Shown here piece by piece: positions 22,890 to 34,756 of a stretch of 64,000 bases of DNA. This DNA comes from Heloderma charlesbogerti (Eukaryota > Chordata > Lepidosauria > Squamata > Helodermatidae), in the NCBI GenBank assembly GCA_026122225.1, contig JANEZZ010001953.1, positions 558,001 to 622,000 of the forward strand, given 5' to 3'. The translations under genes were made by a program, and so were the position numbers. How positions within the stretch are numbered: the first letter of the stretch is position 1; every line of letters starts with the position of its first letter. Below the pieces are notes generated by a model. It saw only the letters and a program-made list of their open reading frames with translations. It was not told where the DNA came from and searched no databases.

Positions 22890-23720
22890 TTAGCGGCTGG
22901 TATAATGGGTGGTCGCTGACCAAGGAGGTGGGAGGGCCGCGGCCCCCATCACTTGCAGCACTGCAGGGCAAAGAGGCCCCTCGGGAGACCCCCTCCCCCG
23001 CCGCGCCCCGCCTTCTCGTGAAGGAGGGGAAACGCCAGCGTGTCTGCCTGGGTCACTACCGAAGAGGCCCCGTTCGCGCTGCCCCCCACCTTCTGCTGCG
23101 CCCGCCCCCGGAGCCGCCCGGGCATTGGCCGAGAACTCCCGCTCCTCCCCTCCGCGGGCTTCCGCGCTCTGCCGGCGGGCCCGGCCCGACGGGTTGGGTT
23201 TGCCAGCGGCGGCACCGTCCAGCCGCCCCCGGCCGCCCCCGCCGCCCACGGCCCCGGGCCGGCTCCGCAGCTATAAGAGGCCGCGGGAGGGATGGAGCCG
23301 CTCAGAGCGCGCCGCAGCCGACGGTCCCAGCATGAGCCCGCGTGCGAGCCTCGGTGTGAGCGCCCTGCTGGTCTTCCTGCTGCTGGCCGGCGGCGCCTCG
23401 CGGAGCCAAGGTAAGGCGGCCCCGCGGTGGACGGCGCAGGCCAAGCGAAGAGGCGCGGCGCTCCCTCGCGTCCCTTGTGCGGGTGGCCGCGCGGCTTCTG
23501 AGGAGAGGCGCGGGGGTCCCGCCCCTTCTGCCGTGGGCTGCTCAGCGACGTTGACCGGGCAGTCGGGTCCTCGCCGGACGCGCGGATGGGCCGAGTGGGC
23601 CGGTGCCCCCGCTTTTACGCTCGTTCAGCGGGCAGCGTGAGCCGAGCCTACCCGCGTGCAACGGGACGCGGGTAGGTTCTGTTCACACATGCGTGGAGGC
23701 GCGGGGGGGGCGTGATTCTA
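22890..23720. promoter_or_regulatory. CpG island over chemokine promoter and exon 1
   Basis: Dense GC and CpG stretch covering the promoter, first exon and start of intron 1, unlike the AT-rich flanks. It contains an inverted CCAAT box (ATTGG at 23124-23128) and a GGGAGACCCC sequence at 22983-22992 that fits the NF-kappaB consensus GGGRNWYYCC. The kappaB site is a motif match only. Long open frames on both strands here are composition effects. Confidence 0.75.
23272..23277 (+). promoter_or_regulatory. TATA-like box of the chemokine gene
   Basis: TATAAG in the context GCTATAAGAGG lies 60 bases before the ATG. This predicts transcription starting near 23300 and a very short 5' UTR, as is common for inducible CXCL genes. 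Confidence 0.7.
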
Positions 23721-26700
23721 CTCCCCCGTCCCCTCGCGGCGCGCCCGCTCCGTGGATGTGTGAGGACGGAGAGTGTGGGATCTGCCCCGGGGCTACGGGA
23801 CATTCCGAGTAATTTCAGTTTTCTTTCAAAGTGCCGTGCAGAAAAGTTAGTTGTGATAAAAGCTGGGCAGTATCCCCGGGAGGCGGGTCTCCAAGGCACT
23901 AGAAACTGGGCAGCTAATCTCTTACCATGGGACGCGAGGTGGCTATAGTGGGCACTTCAGAGCAATAACAGCTGAACTTCCTAATTGCCTAACTTTGATT
24001 GGATGGCGTTTATAGTATTCGGAGCACTTAATTTTGAATTCCAGTCTGAGGTTCACGTTACCGGATGGTAAACCTGGTAACTGCTGTGGGCAAAATTTTC
24101 TGAGCAGGTGGTGTCCCAGCTGCAGAGCTGGCCAACCCCAGGATGCTCTTCAGGGAACAGCACTGTCGCCCAAAATCGCCGTGTGCTGACCTTGACGGAG
24201 CTCTTCTGTGGGGCGCTCAGTTTCTACAGTTGTGCATTTATCTTTCTGGTGCTTTTTGCAGAACCAGAATTGGTGTTGGTCATACATGTACAGAACTTAG
24301 CACACTCCTGGATACTAAATAAAATAAGTATATATTATACCACTATTTGTGTGTTGAGTGCAGGGAATGGGTCAGGCATTAATGTCAAAAATGCAAGGTC
24401 CTAACTTCAAGCCTCAGCGGAAACATCAGAACTCTAGCTTCTACTTTTAACTGTGTGCAGCGCTGGAAAAAATGCTTTTAAAGAAAAGAAATGTAAATAT
24501 ACAGTTTAAGCCTACACCAATGTAATACAACATTTACAACTAAATGTTAAATATATTTGCAACAAGTTACAGTGAATAATAAAATTATATCTTCTTAGCA
24601 ATACTATCTACATATTTATCACCAACCAATATACTGTTTTTAAATTATCCTTATTTGAACCAAATTAGTCCATATCAAACAATTTGTATTGATTGATATC
24701 CATATTTATCTTTCATAAGTTGGAGAAATGGTACCAAATTACTATACAAATTTCTTAGCTTTTTGTTCCCATCTCTCAGTATAATATATTATTCAATAAT
24801 CTTTAACAACTTCACAATATTCCATATTTTAAGTAATGATAATTTCACTGGCGGTGCCTGTTTTTTTTCCTCCACAGAGTAGCTATAGTAATTTTTGCCA
24901 CAGTTGAAAGATTCCAGGCGGATTCATAATGTGTGCCGTTAACACATTCTTTAACGTAACCAAGTAGCATTAAAAGAGGGCTTAAAGGTCCTGTGTAGTC
25001 AAAAACTCATTCAATTGTATAATCAACCTTTTTTGCAAAATAGCACAGACAGTTTCACCAAATACAATAAAACCTGCATTTAATTGAGCACACCTGCAAC
25101 ACTGGTCTGTTCCTTGTTCATAGAACCTATTTAACCTTGTTGGTGTTAAATACCATTGGTGCACTATTTTATAATGTTTCTCTCTAAAATACAGGAGATA
25201 TGAGAACATAAGGAATTCACTTGGCGCAGGCTTAACGATGCACTTTCACTAACTTGCTTGGTCCGGAAATGAGCCCTGGGGTAGAAATAAGTTCCTGGGC
25301 AGAGACCTGGCTCAAATTCAGTCATAGAAATGGGACTGTAGCCTTTTCTCAAGGGCCAATATTTTGCCATTTTGAAGGCTAAAATGTACTCTTAGGGTGC
25401 AATCCTATGGATGTTTAGACAGAAAAAAGTCCTACAATTCCCAGCATTCGCCAGCCAGCAGGGTTGCTGGGAGCTGTAAGAATGCTGGGAGCTGTAAGAC
25501 TTTTTTTTCTGTCTAAACATGAATAGGATTGCGTCTTGAAAGATCAAACCTGGTACACTCTCAGTTCTGTTGAGGATAGTGATGTCACACATTAGGCCTT
25601 GGGGAAATGTATTCTGCAGCCTCAAGCCTAACCAGTTTAGGCACTGTTGTTATTAATGCAGACTGTCTTCATATTTGGTAGGAATGTAAAGTGGTTAAGA
25701 ATTTCTCTATCAAAGTGAGAGACATGGTGCATGCAATGGCAGGAGGAATTGTCTTGACTGTCCAAAAGTTTTTACCAAATTCTTCGGGAAGGTCCATTAA
25801 GAAAGGAAACAAGCTTTTGGTTAACAACATCATAGTCAGAGCTTGGATGCCAGTAGGGAAACAATCAAAGAAGTGAAGAATCCCGACACTAGAGCAGTGT
25901 TGTTGGAAGGTTTGGTCTGTAATTATTTTTAAATTAACAGCGATCTTGAAGGCACACAACAGACAGGAGAAGGTCTCAGTAGCGGTTAAACACTGAGAGG
26001 GAGTTGTCATGCATTGGAACACTACATATCCAAAGGAAAAGTGCAGCTGGAAAACGGGGGAATGCTGAACCACTGCTGATTTGATAGAAGTATTTATTGT
26101 AATGTGCCCTCTTATGTGGACTTAAGCTATGAGGGCAATCTTTTGTACTTTTGCAGTTAAATAAAAAGCATTTATGACCTGGGGGTGGTGGTGGTAGTGG
26201 AATCAAATCTTCAGTGTGGTTGCACCATGCATAGTTACTTGGGGGTAACCCCTACTGAACACAGTGAGGCTTGCTTCTGAATGAATATGCATAGGGTCGC
26301 ACTGTAAGTCTCTCCTTTCTCCTCCCCAGCTGACCCCATGACCGGGGAGCTGCGCTGCCAGTGCATTGATACGGAGAGCAGAATGATCCCACGGAGGCAG
26401 ATTGTGTCTGTCCAACTCATCCTTGAGGGACCTCACTGTGCCACTCCTGAAGTCATGTAAGTGTCCTGAACCCGCCCAGCTCCTTTCTTGCCACCTTGAG
26501 TTATGTGAAAGCCCCACACTCATCCAGCTATTTTCTTTGCCCTCCCTGGTCTTACAGAGCCACCATGAAAAATGGGGATGAAGTCTGCCTGGATCCCAGA
26601 GCAAATTCGGTCAAATGGATACTCAACAAGATGCTTGGAAACAGGTACTTTTTAAAAAGTGTTTTGAGGGGTGCTGCATAGGAACAGCAGTTTCTAATAT

Positions 26701-27152
26701 CACAGGCTGCAGTTCTGTGCAGTTAAATCTTACTAAAGTGAATGAGATTTAAGCAGACAGGATAGAGGATTTTAGCCATGTTTTCTGTTTCAAATAATGT
26801 CTGCTTCTATTCTATTGCACTGTGTTAATTAACATAGCACTTAATTATTGTATTAATACCATCAGTAGGTAATATAAAATGTGAACTGCCAGGAATTAAT
26901 AGCAAAACAGCTTCTAGAGACCCCAAGAGATCAATTCACAATGAATGCATCAGTCTCTTTAATTAGGGGCAGACAACATGCAGCTCATGGAGTCCACCTC
27001 TGGGTGGGACCATGAAACGCATAGGAGAGAAACTCAGATGTTGATGAGGCAATAAATAACCATTTGCAGCCTCAGGCATTGCAGTGTCTCAAGTTTTCCT
27101 TTGTGTATGTGTTGTGTTGTCTGACTTCTACAGAAATACCATCAAGCTGTGA
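23332..27152 (+). CDS. ELR+ CXC chemokine (CXCL1/CXCL8-like), complete, 4 exons
   Basis: Secreted neutrophil-attracting chemokine of the CXCL1/2/3/8 group, expected to signal through CXCR1/2-type receptors. Coding exons are 23332-23410, 26330-26456, 26558-26644 and 27134-27152, all with GT/AG borders and compatible phases, giving 103 residues; human CXCL8 has 99. Residues 1 to about 22 are a hydrophobic signal peptide with a leucine-rich core. The ELR motif is at residues 33-35, directly before the CXC pair C36 and C38. C63 and C79 complete the two family disulfides (C36-C63, C38-C79). GPHC at 60-63 and the C-terminal amphipathic helix (about 83-97) match the family. The chosen ATG is the first after the TATA box and begins the signal peptide. 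Orthology to CXCL8 or to CXCL1-type genes is not settled: the core resembles CXCL1/2/3, while CLDP resembles CXCL8. MTHFD2L lies downstream on the same strand. Confidence 0.93.
24470..25215 (-). repeat. L1 LINE 3' end in chemokine intron 1
   Basis: The minus strand at 24982-25209 encodes the C-terminal end of L1 ORF2: REKHYKIVHQWYLTPTRL, then a Cys-rich knuckle-like CCRC. An AT-rich 3' UTR follows to about 24470. 5' truncated. It lies antisense to the chemokine gene. Confidence 0.7.
25395..25535. mobile_element. Hairpin MITE, GGGTGCAATCCTA family, copy 3
   Basis: GGGTGCAATCCTATGG at the left and AATAGGATTGCGTC at the right, with TTTAGACAGAAAAAAGTCC and its complement inside. TTA precedes it; the right flank has drifted. 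Confidence 0.8.
26235..26312. repeat. Old TGCAATCC/ACTCAGAAGTAAG repeat next to chemokine exon 2
   Basis: CTTGCTTCTGAATGAATATG then CATAGGGTCGCACTGTAAG matches the right half of this repeat. It ends only about 18 bases before the exon 2 border, directly beside the polypyrimidine tract. Confidence 0.5.
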
Positions 27153-27544
27153 AGGAAGGTTTGGAAATGGATGTGGAGCTGTAGTGGAAGAAGCTACGTA
27201 CGTGTGAGAGAGAGAGAGAGGGAACAAGAGAGAGAAGTAATTGTGAAGCCTGTGGGCTGGAAATCTAGAAGTGAATTCTGCTTTTGATTATCTTAAAAAC
27301 AGCTCTTCAACTACAGATCTACTACTTTCCACTCATATTGTTTATTGAAGTTCATTTGTTTTTTTATATATTATTGCTACCTCTGTATGTGATCAATTCC
27401 ATATGCTAGTTGTCACTATTATGTAGTCTGTGAAACCAAAGGACATTGAATGTACCATGGAATGCCTTTTGCGTGTGTGTTACTGTTAATATTTTGTGAA
27501 CCACTCTGAGCAATATTTATTTTTACAATGGAAGAGTAGGATAT

Positions 27545-28000
27545 AAATACTTGAAGAGTGCACTCCTATCATCTATGCTTCCTGGAGAGCAAAGGATTTT
27601 TTGAAATCCCCACCCCTGAAGCCTCAGACACTGCCATGGTTTCAGGACAGGGACTCCAAAGTTCACCCCCTTCCCCCATCCACTCACACAGAAAGAGGTT
27701 GCAAAAACATCCTTGGAGGACCATGGACAGGTCAGAAAGGGGGCATTCCCAGGGGAGGGGAAAGGAGAGGTGGGGTTACAAGAAATCCTACAGCCTCTCC
27801 CGGCCAGCCCTGCTGTTGGCAGGCAGGTTGCCCCCTCTAGCCAGGCTCAGAGGTCCATCTAGTGGAAAAAGAAAAGGATGGAGAGGTGAAAATTGTCTCT
27901 GTCACTCTCCCCCGCCCCCCGCCGCATTGGATACTCTGAAGCCTCTGAGTTCAGAGGCTTTCTTTCACCAGGAGTGCAACCCATAGGATTGCGCCCTTAG
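27545..28000. mobile_element. Larger hairpin element in the chemokine 3' UTR
   Basis: Left GAGTGCACTCCTATCATC and right CCATAGGATTGCGCCCTTAG are the degenerate inverted ends of the GCAATCCTA group. Inside is a GC-rich, CCTCTGAGTTCAGAGG-containing stretch like the copy at 54491-54944. Confidence 0.5.
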
Positions 28001-28017
28001 TAAATAAATGCCAAGGA

Positions 28018-28150
28018 GAACAATCCAGCAGGAAGTTCTCCTGTGTGATCCCCACTGCAAATACTAGAAGCGGTTGTGTTCACTCCATTGGGGCATGTGC
28101 AGGAGAACTTCTTGATCGATTATGCCCAACTTCTTGATCAATTATGCCCT
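28018..28150. mobile_element. Hairpin repeat related to 5525-5690
   Basis: AGGAAGTTCTCCTGTG and the inverted CAGGAGAACTTCTTGATCGA with ATTATGCCC at the right end. A short direct duplication (ACTTCTTGATC-ATTATGCCC) is present at 28109-28150. Confidence 0.45.
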
Positions 28151-28745
28151 TTGTGAAGATGCTAGTAGGTTAAAGGATTGAGTCAACAGTTAGTGCTGGT
28201 CAAGGGACATACCTGCATCCCGAGCAGAAGGCCGCTGAAGGGAGCAACTAGAGGCTGGGGCGCAGTAGGCAAAGGCTCCGCTGGCTAGGCCTGAGCAGAC
28301 AGCTGTGCTCCTGTTACTGTGTAGCTGCCTGATTGCCTGAACTGAAATGTCTGCTGCTGAGGCTATAACTCCAAGGTCTGCTGCGTTTCATAGATATACG
28401 CTATAAAGTGTTGGAGAAGTTTTCCTGTGCAAGCCTATTCTGCAGGGACGGGAGCTGCAGAATAGCACTGCCATGTTACGTTTACAGTTCACTGGTGTCA
28501 TTATTGACAGCCGGGCTGTGAGTTTATAGAACAAATATTTACTTTGCTCAATGGGTGTATTAAACTGGGAAGTCTACTTAGCTGCTATTTATATTGATGC
28601 TTTAAGAACAGCAGTGTTCTAAATCCGCTCAGATATATTTTTTATCTTCATTGTATGGCACACTATCATGATTCTTAGACAACAAGCACTTTTGTGGATG
28701 CTTTTGGATTAGGAAAAAAATCATCTGTTTAACAGTATAAACAAA

Positions 28746-28751
28746 AATAAA
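28746..28751 (+). terminator. Candidate polyadenylation signal AATAAA
   Basis: AATAAA is followed by TTTTT-rich sequence and no other gene for many kilobases. It is the best distal poly(A) signal for the chemokine mRNA. Confidence 0.45.
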
Positions 28752-28770
28752 GTATTTTTCTAACATTAGT

Positions 28771-30815
28771 ACATTGAGCTATGTTTGTCTTTGGGGGTGG
28801 TTGATTTCTGGTGACTGATTTAGAAATGCTGAATATGCAAGTTAATTGCAAACATACTTTTATTTTTCAGCTTATATGCTGCCTTTTGGCCCAAGTGGAC
28901 CCTCAAGGTAGCATTTGATTATATCAAAGACAAGTTAAAATGAACTTTAAACAGACGTTGCCGTCAGTATAAAATAATGGGATAAAAATGCTGGCAGCAC
29001 AGCAGGAGAAGTGGCACAAAACACACCCGCAGCCGAAACAGGGGCTAATCTTAGCCCAGGCTAATCTTCATGCAAATCTTCACTATTTTCTTTGAAGTCC
29101 GGAGTGGGGTGGGGTGGGGGGGCCGGGATAGATTACTTCATGCAGCAGCGTGATTGGTTTTATAATGCAACATTTGATAACTCCGTGCACAGTACATCAA
29201 GAGACTTAGGCTCTCTTCAGACCTGGCATTTTATCCCACTGCAAACTGGTCCTTTTGATTCCAGATCCTTTCTGGGATTTAGACTGGCTCTGTATACAGG
29301 CATCTCTCATAGCGCTTCCCTCCGCTCTATACCTTTTCATGGCTGTACGGAAAAATCAGGACCGAAGGTTGATCATTGGTCCCTGTAACATGATTGATGG
29401 CTCTGCCCATCCCTCCACTCCTCCCAGCAGGAGGGAAGTTGGAAGCCCCTCCAGTGATGGAACCCTCCTTCCAGAAATGTTTCCTTGGGTCATCTTGGTG
29501 CTTCCACAGGAGGCCCGCACAGCTGTTGTTGCTCTTCTGCCTTATTCTGGCTTCCCAACAACCCTGCAAGGTGGGCCTGAAGAAGAGATAGTGGCTGGCT
29601 GGCTGGCTTCCCAATAGTATGGATGTTTTCACAGGCATGAGTGCAAGTCCATTCAATGGCTGTATGGAAAAAGCCCATCAAACTGATGAGCAAAAGGGAG
29701 AAGAAGCAGTCAGTGAAGGCAATGGGAGGAACAGATTGCAAGTAAATCCATTGAAGGGGATGGGAGACCTTAAGACTGCTGCTCTAAGTAGACTTACAAT
29801 GCACTCCAATGCACTCAGAAGCAAGCCACACAGATTTCAGTGGCACTTACTCCCAGGAAAGGAAAGTCTTAGAGCCAATGAGTTTACTCAGAAGTAATCA
29901 CTGCTGTGTTCATGGGGATCTTGGAGAAACATTTGGGATGGTTAACCACTTTACAGTTCAAGCGCCCATAGTGGAATAGAAGAGAGGCAGAAATGGTCAC
30001 TGGAAGTGCGGTCAGTGACCTGCCCACTGATTTGTTGTCATGATAATGTTATTCAACATCCCCTAGCACACAGTCACACAAAGCAGGACAAAGTGCTAAA
30101 GGGGAGGTACATGGGGGGGGTGGCGATTTCAGTCACAAACACAGAAAATGCTGGGTTTTCCCTGTTCTCACTCAGATAACAGGAAGAGGCAGGGGAAGTT
30201 GTGAGATAGCAGCAGGAGAGTAGTGGCGTCGTTTAAATCTCCGGCAAAAACCAGTGAATAAGGAAGACTGATCCTGCTAAAAAACCAATATGTGATGGTG
30301 GCCTTAGAATGTATTTTAATTGGCCATGGGAGAAGTATTTGGAGGACTGCATTTCCTGTCAGACTCCTCACAGCTCATTCTTGTATATATGAGGAGCAGT
30401 CTACCTAACATGAGCAATGGAACAGTAGGGGACAATACCTGCTCAAGATTGCTACTCTCCTTTCGTGATCAGAAAAATCACATTTTTCATCCTGTCAGAA
30501 GAGTAGCCACAATTGTGTTGTCCTCTGAAACTGTAGTGCTCACATGGACTAGACCCTCGCTTTCATCTGTATATTCCTGCTTGGGATTCTGATTTTGTTT
30601 TGACAGAACACTGGTAACTGGCAGTTATATATATTAGGGCTCACACCGAAGTGGAAAGTAGCAGAAACTATTATCTGTTTTGGGTTCAACCTGCCCTTCT
30701 TCCCAAGAAGCTGTTTTAGAAATATGTACGGGAAGTGTTTTTCAGGTGGTTGGGTGGCATAAAAACATCAATTCATCCTCCCATAATCTGAAGTGGTACA
30801 GTCCAGGAAAAGTTT
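28771..30815. other. Intergenic, no gene recognised
   Basis: Contains scraps of the ACTCAGAAGTAAG repeat at about 29795-29905. The open frames at 29092-29656 show no domain. Nothing else supported. Confidence 0.4.
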
Positions 30816-30817
30816 TA

Positions 30818-31443
30818 TAACATAAGAAGAGACATGCTGGATCAGACCAAGGGTCCATCTAGTCCAGCACTCGATTCACACAGTGGCCAACCAGCTGTCG
30901 ACCAGGAAAGCACAAGCAGAGCATGAGCACAACAGCACCCTCCTGTCCATGTTCCCCAGCAACTGGTGTACGTAGGCTCACTGCCTCTGGTACTGGAGGT
31001 AGCACATGGCCATCAGGACTAGTAGCCATTGATAGCCTTTTCCTCCAGGAATTTGTCCAACCCGCTTTTAAGCCATCCAAATTGGTGGCCATCACTACGT
31101 CCTGTGGTAGCGAATTCCATAGTTTAACTATGCGCTGTGTGAAGATACTTGCTTTTATCTGTCCAGAATCTCCCACCAATCAGCTTCGTAGGATGACCCG
31201 GGGTTCTAGTGTTTTGAGCGAGGGAGAAAAATGTCTCCCTGTCCACATTCTCCACACCATGCATCATTCTGTAGACCTTTATCATGTCTCCGCTTAACCT
31301 CCTTTTTTCCCAAGCTAAACAATCCCAACTGTTGTAACCTTCTCTCACAGGGGAGATGTTCCAGCCCCTTGATCATTTTAGTTGCCCTTTTCTGCACTCT
31401 TTCCAGCTCTATGATGTCTTTTTTTAGGTGTGGTGACCAGAAC
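30818..31443 (-). repeat. CR1 LINE 3' end, same subfamily as 277-1455
   Basis: Nearly identical in layout to the left part of the copy at 277-1455. The minus strand encodes [14 protein letters not shown] and [14 protein letters not shown] (31300-31440), then the UTR down to the tail at 30818. 5' truncated near 31443. Confidence 0.88.
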
Positions 31444-32008
31444 ACATAAAGCCTGTGGGCCAATTGCAGCCCCATGCCTGTCTATTTCCCCGTGTGGGAA
31501 ATCCAGGTCCCCTTTGTTTCTGATCTTTCTCCCCCTTCCCCATCTGCACCTTTGTGGGGACATCTGTTAGCCCTTTCTCCTGAGCACTGCCTTGCACATA
31601 AAGCCAACAACAATGAGATATCAGGGAGAAGATGTCTAGCCCAGCCTGCCTTCTCCCTGACACGTGGGTGTCTGCAGGAATTTTTTAGGTGGGGGGAATG
31701 TGTGACTATGATTCACACACAAACATGCACTGCTACAACACAGCTGTGTATTTTCCTTGTGTGCCTGCACATGCCTTGTTGCTTACTCCATGACATTTAG
31801 AAGCCTACACAGAGTGGCAGAAAATCCTGGGAATTTGACAGCGCTGATGCAGAAGAGTACTCTAGCCAAGCTTGACACAAGAGGCATGAATTCCAGCCAC
31901 TTTATTTGGAGGGAGGGATATAAAAATACTAACAACACAGAAAAAACCAGATTCACAAATATAGAATAAAAATCTTAAGAATGTCATATTGGATATTTTA
32001 TGACATTG

Positions 32009-32095
32009 TTGTCATAGATTCAAGGAGTTGGAAGGAATCTCGGAGATCATCTAATCCTACCCCCTGCTCAGTGCAAGCTCTGCACTGCAGGGTGC
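32009..32095 (-). repeat. CR1 LINE 3' tip
   Basis: GTCATAGATTCAAGGAGTTG through TACCCCCTGCTCAGTGCA is the complement of the last 80 or so bases of a CR1 element. Confidence 0.7.
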
Positions 32096-32104
32096 ATTGC
32101 ATTT

Positions 32105-32310
32105 TTTTTTCCTCTGGAACTACACATTTTGTATATGTAAGAGAAAAAAAAAGCAGCTGTGATGGCCATGAGAAAAAAAAAAATCCAAACTCCACAGGTG
32201 GGCAATTAGGACCTACAAAATTCCACAAAATTGTGCAAACTTTCAAGTTCTCCAGAACTCTTCATCAGGCTAGGTGGTACAAAAAGCAGGGGATGGGGGA
32301 ACCAAATCAC
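32105..32310. repeat. Unclassified repeat with CTCCAGAACTCTTCATCAG block
   Basis: Carries AATTAGGACCTACAAAATTC, CCAGAACTCTTCATCAGGCT and GGTGGTACAAAAAGCAGGGG, in the same order as at 22125-22310. Confidence 0.55.
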
Positions 32311-32764
32311 AAGATTTGGCAAGGTGCAATGGCTATCTGCAGTTTAGATAGACCCAGTCTCAAAATGGAGATCTGCAGTCTAGGTGAATTAGTCGGTGGT
32401 ACGGATGGAACCAGAAGAAGATTTTCTATCACTTGAAGAGAGACTTTGCAGGGAGTGTTCCATCCCCTCCAGCTACTAGGTAATACTCATAATTTGACCT
32501 CAATTGACTTTTCTACCTAATGCACCACCTAACATTAATCTCCAGCTTTGTTGATACAAGGCCTGTCATGTTTCTCTGCACTTCTGCTTTATGCTGTCTC
32601 AGGAACCTGTGTGTTCCACCAAAAACAAGAGTCAGATTAGTTACAGATGCCCTTTGTGTTCTCAGACATGGACATCAGCCATTGGTTTTTCATCCCACTG
32701 CACATTCCTAGGTGTAACTTGGTATCTGCAGCACCTACCACTGACTAATTCATTCGGACTGCAA

Positions 32765-33025
32765 ATCTCCATTTTGAGACTGGGGCCAGATCTACACCTT
32801 GTGTCATCTCATTATAATCCCATCATGGTAACACTATATCCCTCGTGTGCATTTATACTTTGTAGGACACACATTGACATTTGTTGCGGTATTTTGGAAA
32901 ATGTGGAATAAAAAGCAGGAAATTACACTACGGTAACAGTATATCGAATGCGTAATGTGCCCCAACTGTTATCAGTGCACTTCAGCACCGCTATAAAGCA
33001 GCAGCGTAGATCTAGCCTGGGTCTA
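32765..33025. mobile_element. Hairpin-type element with GGNCAGATCTACAC ends
   Basis: Left GGGCCAGATCTACACC and right GCGTAGATCTAGCCTGGG are near-complementary. TATAATCCCATCATGGTAAC and an inverted GTTA-rich part lie inside. Related by ends to the GGCTGAATCTACAC family. Confidence 0.45.
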
Positions 33026-33057
33026 TCTAAACTGCAGACCTCATGGCCATAACACCT

Positions 33058-33192
33058 GGGCTGAATCTACACATAGCAGTTTTAGCATTATCATATTGCA
33101 ATGATGACTCTTGGTGGACATGACACCAGTGGGCACCAATAGTTATCACTGCAGTATGATAACAGTAAAACTGCTATGTGTAGATTCCCAGC
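33058..33192. mobile_element. Hairpin MITE, GGCTGAATCTACAC family, copy 2
   Basis: GGGCTGAATCTACACATAGC and TGCTATGTGTAGATTCCCAG mark the two ends. The interior matches copy 1 (8781-8913), including the GACACCA-TGGGCACCA centre. Confidence 0.75.
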
Positions 33193-34472
33193 TGGTCAAA
33201 CTTGTTTCTTTCCCCAGAAAGGATTTCTTGCAGGATCTGCTTTGTTTTGCTCTAGAACCCTGAGATCTATCAATTGGAGGCTGATGCAGAAGATACAAGA
33301 ATTAAAGAGTTCTGAGCCCAGGAACTTCTGAGGAGCTGCAAGGCACACTGTCTCAGTTCCAACAAGGCCTGCACTAAAAAAGAGAGACAGAGGTCCACCC
33401 AGGACTCCTGCAAGAACTAAAACTTGCACATTCTCTTAAAGCTATATGCACATGGTGGACATCTCTACATGAGCGATTTATTGCATGCTCATGATTGGCC
33501 ACTCATGGAAGTTTGTGGGTCTGTTACATTACATCATCAACCACCAGGACATCTCCCACACTATTTCCTGTTTATCCCACTTTCAAAAAGGTTGGAGATA
33601 AGCTGGAATTAAAACAACAACACTGATGCCAGGAGTGTGAAATGCCAACGTAGTGCTATAATTCGGCCACTAGATCGCACTGTTCCTTGAAAATATAGAA
33701 AGCCCTATAAGGCTACTACATCTGTGAGATTTTTCCATAGTGTGGTTCGCCCATACATACATACATCCCAGCTACGGTCTCTAGACCTTAATAAATTGCA
33801 CTGCTGCATCAATCAGTTTCACAGCCGTCACCCCCTGAAGTTCCCTAGAGTAACATACCAGGAGACTAGATACCACTGGACTACACTGCAGATACTACAC
33901 TACCTACCCCTGCCCACCCTGCCCCCGCCCCCAATAAAATGGGAATAACAGCACTGGGCTACTTTGCAGGGCTGGCATATCCCACACTCTCAGCTCTGAC
34001 TCCTGTAATGTAGATATAACAATGATGAGCTTTATCTGCAAGCATTGTAAGCGTAACTTTTAAAATGTTTACAAACTCAGAAAAAATTATTAACAAGACC
34101 TGAGTTAGAAAGAGCTTTGCTACTACCTTTTCTTTTTGGGTAGACACTACTGTCCAATACAAGCTATAGTAAAATCCTGGATTTCTGAATTTATTTTTGA
34201 GGCAGCAATCCCTTTCCACCAGGGAAGGACCCCGCCCCCGCCCCCCAGCAAGTCTTTGCAATCAATCAGGAAGTTCTTTCTCCAGACAGGGTGTGTGTCA
34301 AATGTTGCTATGGCTTCATTCATTGGGAAAAAAAACCCTGAAAAGCAGGAACAGACTATTTTTGCTTACAAAATTAATGGGCAGAATAGTGGCTGTACAT
34401 TTTGCCTCATATCTCAGGTTCTGCAAGGGCTAGAGACTTGCTTTTAAAAAAATGAAAGTTGGGAATCTGGAG
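33193..34472. other. No gene recognised
   Basis: A short CATACATACATACAT run at about 33751-33766 is the only simple repeat. Open frames here show no domain. Confidence 0.4.
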
Positions 34473-34756
34473 ATTATGAACATCTCTACACCAGCCTAAA
34501 ATCCGGCATTTAAAATGGGGCTTTCTGCTTCCATTTTAAATGCAGGATCTTGATGGACTCCCTTGACACACGCTTCCTTTCCCCCCTCCCCTTTCCCCCT
34601 TCCTTCTCCCCCTTATCTGAGTCTTCCATATGTTTCATTGATCTAGCTCCTCTTCTTGCCACTTTTCCTTTTTCATGGCCGGAACTCAAGCAGAACTCAA
34701 GCGTGGTAATTTGATACCTCATTATCTCTGATCTATTTTAAAATGGAATGAAGGTC

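Larger units (their letters stand above)
27153..28770 (+). other. Probable 3' UTR of the chemokine gene
   Basis: The region after the stop codon has a (GA)n run near 27205-27221 and three ATTTA pentamers (27515-27519, 28537-28541, 28587-28591). It ends with an AATAAA signal at 28746-28751 followed by T-rich sequence. AU-rich 3' UTRs are typical of CXCL mRNAs. Two hairpin-repeat insertions lie inside (27545-28000 and 28018-28150). An earlier AATAAA at 28003-28008 is an alternative end, so the extent is inferred. Confidence 0.5.

Noticed and set aside
22909..23640. 243-codon plus-strand frame reading through the chemokine first exon
   Set aside because: It contains the real exon 1 frame, but starts upstream of the TATA box and runs past a good splice donor. 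The short four-exon model fits the family exactly.
31981..32436. 151-codon open frame
   Set aside because: It spans a CR1 tip and an unclassified interspersed repeat, so it is a chance frame.
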